64,000 nt of DNA from Dehalococcoidia bacterium (GTDB lineage Bacteria; Chloroflexota; Dehalococcoidia; Lucifugimonadales; Lucifugimonadaceae): the NCBI GenBank assembly GCA_022824185.1, contig JAJEAU010000008.1, positions 1 through 64,000 on the forward strand, read 5' to 3'. The position numbers and the translations under genes were made by a program. Shown piece by piece: positions 61,145 through 64,000 of the stretch. The notes beneath the pieces were generated by a model. It searched no databases and was not told the DNA's origin. It was given only the letters and a program-made list of their open reading frames with translations. Numbering within the stretch: the first letter of the stretch is position 1; each line of letters opens with the position of its first letter.

Positions 61145-61846
61145 CTAGCTTTTGGCGTCAGGCCGACCATGAACCCATTCATCACGCGACGCTATGTCGC
61201 GATCGAAAACCATTCGGTTCCAAATCAGCCTCATCCTCGTCAACTCTTCATAACTTAACAACGATTTTTCGAATCCACCGGATGTAACCCGTCTGATTAT
61301 CGTGATTGCGGCGAAACCGACGCCGTACACCGCAACCCATTCGCCGTACCCGGCCCAAAGCGCCCAAATCGGGAGCAAAAGCGTCGCCAACAACCAACTG
61401 ATCGATGAGTCGCGCCAGGGAGTCAACGTAAACAATACCCCCGGAATCGTCGCCCAAAGCACGAACAACGGGAAACCAAAACCGATCAAAGAACCCAATC
61501 CTGCCGCAATGCCGCGCCCACCTGAGAACTTCAAAAACACAGGCCAGTTATGTCCGCATAACCCGGCCAGCCCTGCAGCAGCCTGAGTTGCAGTACCCAG
61601 ATCCAGCAGGGAAGCGCCAGCAACGTACACCGGCAAAAAACCCTTCACGAACACATCGTAAAGCGCTATCGGCACGACCCACTTTTTGCCGACATGTACC
61701 GAAACGTTCGACGCACCAACATTCCCACTGCCGTATTCCCTCACGTCGATCCCCGCTACCCACTTCCCGACCAAATAGGCAGTAGGTACCGAACCTACCA
61801 AATACGCGCCAAGTACCAACGCGATGCTGAGCACGAAATCTGGCAT
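61145..61846 (-). CDS. plsY: Acyl-phosphate:glycerol-3-phosphate acyltransferase
   Basis: A 233-residue inner-membrane enzyme that transfers an acyl group from acyl-phosphate to glycerol-3-phosphate, the first step of phospholipid synthesis. The family signature GSVPTAYLVGKW is near residue 17, followed by GSGNVGASNV near 39 and HNWPVFLKFSGGRGIAAGLG near 99. There are five hydrophobic segments. The C-terminal extension of about 30 residues (LTRMRLIWNRMVFDRD) is longer than usual. It starts 11 bases after the PHP gene, so the two are likely co-transcribed. No plsX is near. Confidence 0.93.
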   Translation of the reverse strand: MPDFVLSIALVLGAYLVGSVPTAYLVGKWVAGIDVREYGSGNVGASNVSVHVGKKWVVPIALYDVFVKGFLPVYVAGASLLDLGTATQAAAGLAGLCGHNWPVFLKFSGGRGIAAGLGSLIGFGFPLFVLWATIPGVLFTLTPWRDSSISWLLATLLLPIWALWAGYGEWVAVYGVGFAAITIIRRVTSGGFEKSLLSYEELTRMRLIWNRMVFDRDIASRDEWVHGRPDAKS

Positions 61847-61857
61847 CTATCAGACCT

Positions 61858-62796
61858 TCAGAGCAGAGATTCGTCCAACCTGTATCCAATCCCATCCACA
61901 CCATGCATCTTAACCGCCCGTTCGTACAACGAACGCACCGTCCCCGGCGGAGGCCCGTTCATTCCGGGCACGATCTCGTTAACCGTCCCGTTGGCGTGAT
62001 AATCCGAACCGCCAGACTTGACCAATCCATACCGATCCGCGTACGCCGAATATCGATCGATCATGTCGCTTCCGTACTTCTCGGCGTACACCTCGATCCC
62101 CGCCAAACCACATGGGACTAGGACCTCTAATGCCTCCTCGATGTCTCTCACCGTCCGAGGATGTGCAATCGTCGAGACGCCGCCGGCGCCATGCACCAAC
62201 TCCAGAGCGCGCGTTCCTTCAAGTTTCCGCCTCGAAACATACCCCGGTTTGCCAGGCGTCAGGTATCGCGAAAAAGCATCCGAGACAGTCTCAACGTAAC
62301 CGCGAGCGACCATCGCCCGTGCGATATGGGGCCGCCCGATCGCATCATCTGCGTTCGCTACGACCTCACCCCAATCCAGCGGCAATCCGATCTCTGCCAA
62401 ACGCTCGACTATCTCTTCTGCCTTCGTCTCCCGGTCCTCACGCAACAAGGCCAACTCAGCTTGCAAAGCCGCATTCCGGCGATCGACAAAATGACAGACC
62501 AGATGTAGCTCGCTCTCTCCAATCTCCGAGCTCAACTCGATGCCGGGGATAAATGAAATCTCCGGATACCGTTCACTAGCAGTCTCCGCCTCATCCAATC
62601 CCGACGTCGTGTCATGGTCTGTGACCGCAAAAAAGCGCAGCGAAGTTCCGCTCACGAATTCCACGATCTCCGTCGGTGATAAAACACCATCCGAAGCGTT
62701 GGTGTGCAGGTGCAGATCCTCTCGGATTTCCCACGGAGGCGCTGTCCCTAGAGCCGCGCCCGGGTCATGCCGCGCCCCAGTGTTTCTGGCAATCAT
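61858..62796 (-). CDS. PHP-domain phosphoesterase (RNase AM/nucleoside 3',5'-bisphosphatase-like)
   Basis: A 312-residue PHP-fold metal hydrolase. The first metal motif is DLHLHTNASDG near residue 27, followed by AVTDHDTTSGLDEAE near 57, a FIPGIELSSEIGESELHLVCHF block near 82, STIAHPRTVRD near 210 and SGGSDYHANGT near 265. This order is that of the YciV/RNase AM family, which trims RNA 5' ends or removes a phosphate from 3',5'-nucleoside bisphosphates. It lies between rny and plsY on the same strand. RNase Y and this protein may both act in RNA turnover. Confidence 0.88.
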   Translation of the reverse strand: MIARNTGARHDPGAALGTAPPWEIREDLHLHTNASDGVLSPTEIVEFVSGTSLRFFAVTDHDTTSGLDEAETASERYPEISFIPGIELSSEIGESELHLVCHFVDRRNAALQAELALLREDRETKAEEIVERLAEIGLPLDWGEVVANADDAIGRPHIARAMVARGYVETVSDAFSRYLTPGKPGYVSRRKLEGTRALELVHGAGGVSTIAHPRTVRDIEEALEVLVPCGLAGIEVYAEKYGSDMIDRYSAYADRYGLVKSGGSDYHANGTVNEIVPGMNGPPPGTVRSLYERAVKMHGVDGIGYRLDESLL

Positions 62797-62854
62797 CGAG
62801 TTGGAATCTCACGCCCGGCAAGTTCGGATCGCAACACCCTTACGGCGCAACGAC

Positions 62855-64000
62855 CTAGCTGGCCACCGATTCTGAGCGCGATTCCCTGATCACGATTACT
62901 TTGATCAATCCGGGATACTGCAACCGTTGCTCGATCGCCTTCGCGATGTCGTTCGACAACGTGCTGGCCTCAGCATCGGTTACCTTTTGCGGGTCGACCA
63001 ACACCCGAACTTCGCGCCCTGCTTGGATCGCAAACACTCGCCGAACGCCGTCGAAACCACGAGCAACATTTTCGAGCTCGTTCAGACGCTTCAGGTAATT
63101 CTCGTTGGTGTCGTTCCTCGCACCCGGTCGGGCCGCACTTATCGCATCCGCTGCCGCAACAATGAACGAGATTGGTGTGGTCATCTCGCGGTCGTGGTGT
63201 TCGCGTATCGGCAAAACGATGTTGTCTCGCAAACCGTATTGGGCCGCAACGTCAGCACCGATCTCGGCATGGGGTCCTTCGACCTCATGCGTCAGAGCTT
63301 TTCCTATGTCGTGAAGGAAACCAGCAGTCTTCGCAACTTGCGCGTTGGCACCGATCTGAGATGCCAGCATGCCTGAAAAGTGACCGACCTCGATGCAGTG
63401 CTGAAGCACGTTCTCGCCGTACGAGTAACGATACTTCAACCGTCCCATCAGCTTGGTCAGTTCAGTGTGCAATCCTCTTACCCCGACATCCAACACCGCA
63501 TCTTCCCCGGCTTTGCGCACCGTAACGTCTACTTCACGCTGGGCTTTGCGTACAGCTTCCTCAATCCGCGCTGGTTGGATACGACCATCCTTGATCAACC
63601 TGACCAATGCGACCCGCGCAACCTCTCGCCTGATCGGATCGAAACAGGAGATCGCAACCGTATCCGGTGTGTCATCCACCAACAAGTCGACTCCCGTTGT
63701 CGCCTCGATTGCGCGAATGTTACGCCCCTCACGGCCGATCAATCGCCCCTTCACATCCTCGGAAGGAATCGGAATGCTCGTTACCGATGCTTCACCGACC
63801 ACGTCCGACGCAAATCGCTGCATCGACGCCGCCAGGATCTCCTTCGCCCGTTCATCGGCCTCGTCTTGGTATTGAATCTCGGCCTCACGGAAACGACGTT
63901 TGAATTCATACTCGTTTTCTTCTTCGGCGCGTTTCAACAAGATGTCTTGAGCAGCGTCCCTGGACATGCCGGAAATCCGCTCTAATTCGGTCGCCGAGCG
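62855..64000 (-). CDS. rny: Ribonuclease Y, partial (cut by window end)
   Basis: The 382 codons in view are the C-terminal part of RNase Y, the membrane-anchored endoribonuclease that starts mRNA decay in many bacteria; the frame stays open to the window edge, so the N-terminal membrane segment and much of the coiled coil are missing. The KH domain carries GRLIGREGRNIRAIEATTG near the start of the visible part. The HD domain carries the catalytic pair in AGFLHDIGKAL and IREHHDREM. The end is DYxx-type IVIRESRSESVAS. It precedes the PHP gene on the same strand by 58 bases. Confidence 0.95.
   Translation of the reverse strand, partial: RSATELERISGMSRDAAQDILLKRAEEENEYEFKRRFREAEIQYQDEADERAKEILAASMQRFASDVVGEASVTSIPIPSEDVKGRLIGREGRNIRAIEATTGVDLLVDDTPDTVAISCFDPIRREVARVALVRLIKDGRIQPARIEEAVRKAQREVDVTVRKAGEDAVLDVGVRGLHTELTKLMGRLKYRYSYGENVLQHCIEVGHFSGMLASQIGANAQVAKTAGFLHDIGKALTHEVEGPHAEIGADVAAQYGLRDNIVLPIREHHDREMTTPISFIVAAADAISAARPGARNDTNENYLKRLNELENVARGFDGVRRVFAIQAGREVRVLVDPQKVTDAEASTLSNDIAKAIEQRLQYPGLIKVIVIRESRSESVAS

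Noticed and set aside
1-64000. CRISPR array
   Set aside because: The only regular direct repeats are the four 22-bp units at 40712-40799, which have no unique spacers between them.

Overview
The window reads as a stretch of bacterial chromosome, mostly housekeeping genes interleaved with catabolic accessory genes. It has no CRISPR array, no rRNA and no recognisable insertion sequence. The best guess for the source is an uncultivated Chloroflexota, probably near the marine SAR202/Dehalococcoidia lineages. The basis is four enolase-superfamily sugar-acid dehydratase paralogs, a flavin-dependent LLM-class oxidoreductase, a sulfatase, a phosphotriesterase-like hydrolase, and two exported lipoproteins whose N-terminal linkers carry the Val/Glu/Lys-rich repeats common in Chloroflexota lipoproteins. 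This placement is inference; no rRNA is present to test it.

Layout. 1-9.3 kb: a non-coding stretch with a REP-like hairpin, an Ldh-family dehydrogenase, an aldo/keto reductase, a galactonate-dehydratase-like enzyme, an MFS transporter, an RDD membrane protein, trpB, a rhamnonate-dehydratase-like enzyme and a phosphoribosyltransferase. 9.4-11.4 kb: a VapBC toxin-antitoxin pair with a palindromic operator, and a PD-(D/E)XK nuclease-like gene split by a -1 frameshift. 11.4-25.4 kb: core genes mfd, proBA, leuS, lexA, tatA and the rlmD-like/maf/tatB/tatC operon. 25.5-34.7 kb: lipA, a large secreted protein, a second VapBC-like pair, and a forward run rsmI, metG, polyprenyl synthase, nth, rhamnonate-dehydratase-like enzyme. 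34.8-41.7 kb: a membrane protein, a UxuA-like enzyme, an LLM oxidoreductase, a phosphotriesterase-like hydrolase, a sulfatase and a bacterial voltage-gated cation channel. 41.7-43.7 kb: a poly-G tract, a truncated HNH-type endonuclease, a PaREP1/HEPN-like mini-gene and a uronate-dehydrogenase-like reductase. 43.8-49 kb: a pair of exported lipoproteins (DUF4349/PKD and VWA/YfbK type) and a solitary DNA methyltransferase. 49-58 kb: a 2-hydroxyacid dehydrogenase, a broken small membrane-protein gene, an aminotransferase, a PIG-L deacetylase, an amidohydrolase, fmt, a divergent dnaA, orn and tenA. 58-64 kb: tRNA-Gly(CCC), another galactonate/mannonate-dehydratase-like enzyme, an epimerase, then a reverse operon running from rny (cut by the window end) through a PHP phosphoesterase and plsY to a zinc-binding membrane protein.

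How it fits together. The sugar-acid dehydratases, UxuA-like enzyme, uronate dehydrogenase, aldo/keto reductase, MFS transporter and sulfatase suggest scavenging of uronic and aldonic acids, perhaps from sulfated polysaccharides, although the genes are dispersed rather than in one locus. mfd and lexA give an SOS/repair component. The most unusual items are the frameshifted nuclease, the VapBC pair whose toxin lies in frame behind the antitoxin stop without a normal start codon, the altered DnaA signature residues, the channel filter TLEGWVE, the dyad inside the lexA promoter, and a 22-bp tandem array that appears to grow out of a REP-like hairpin.
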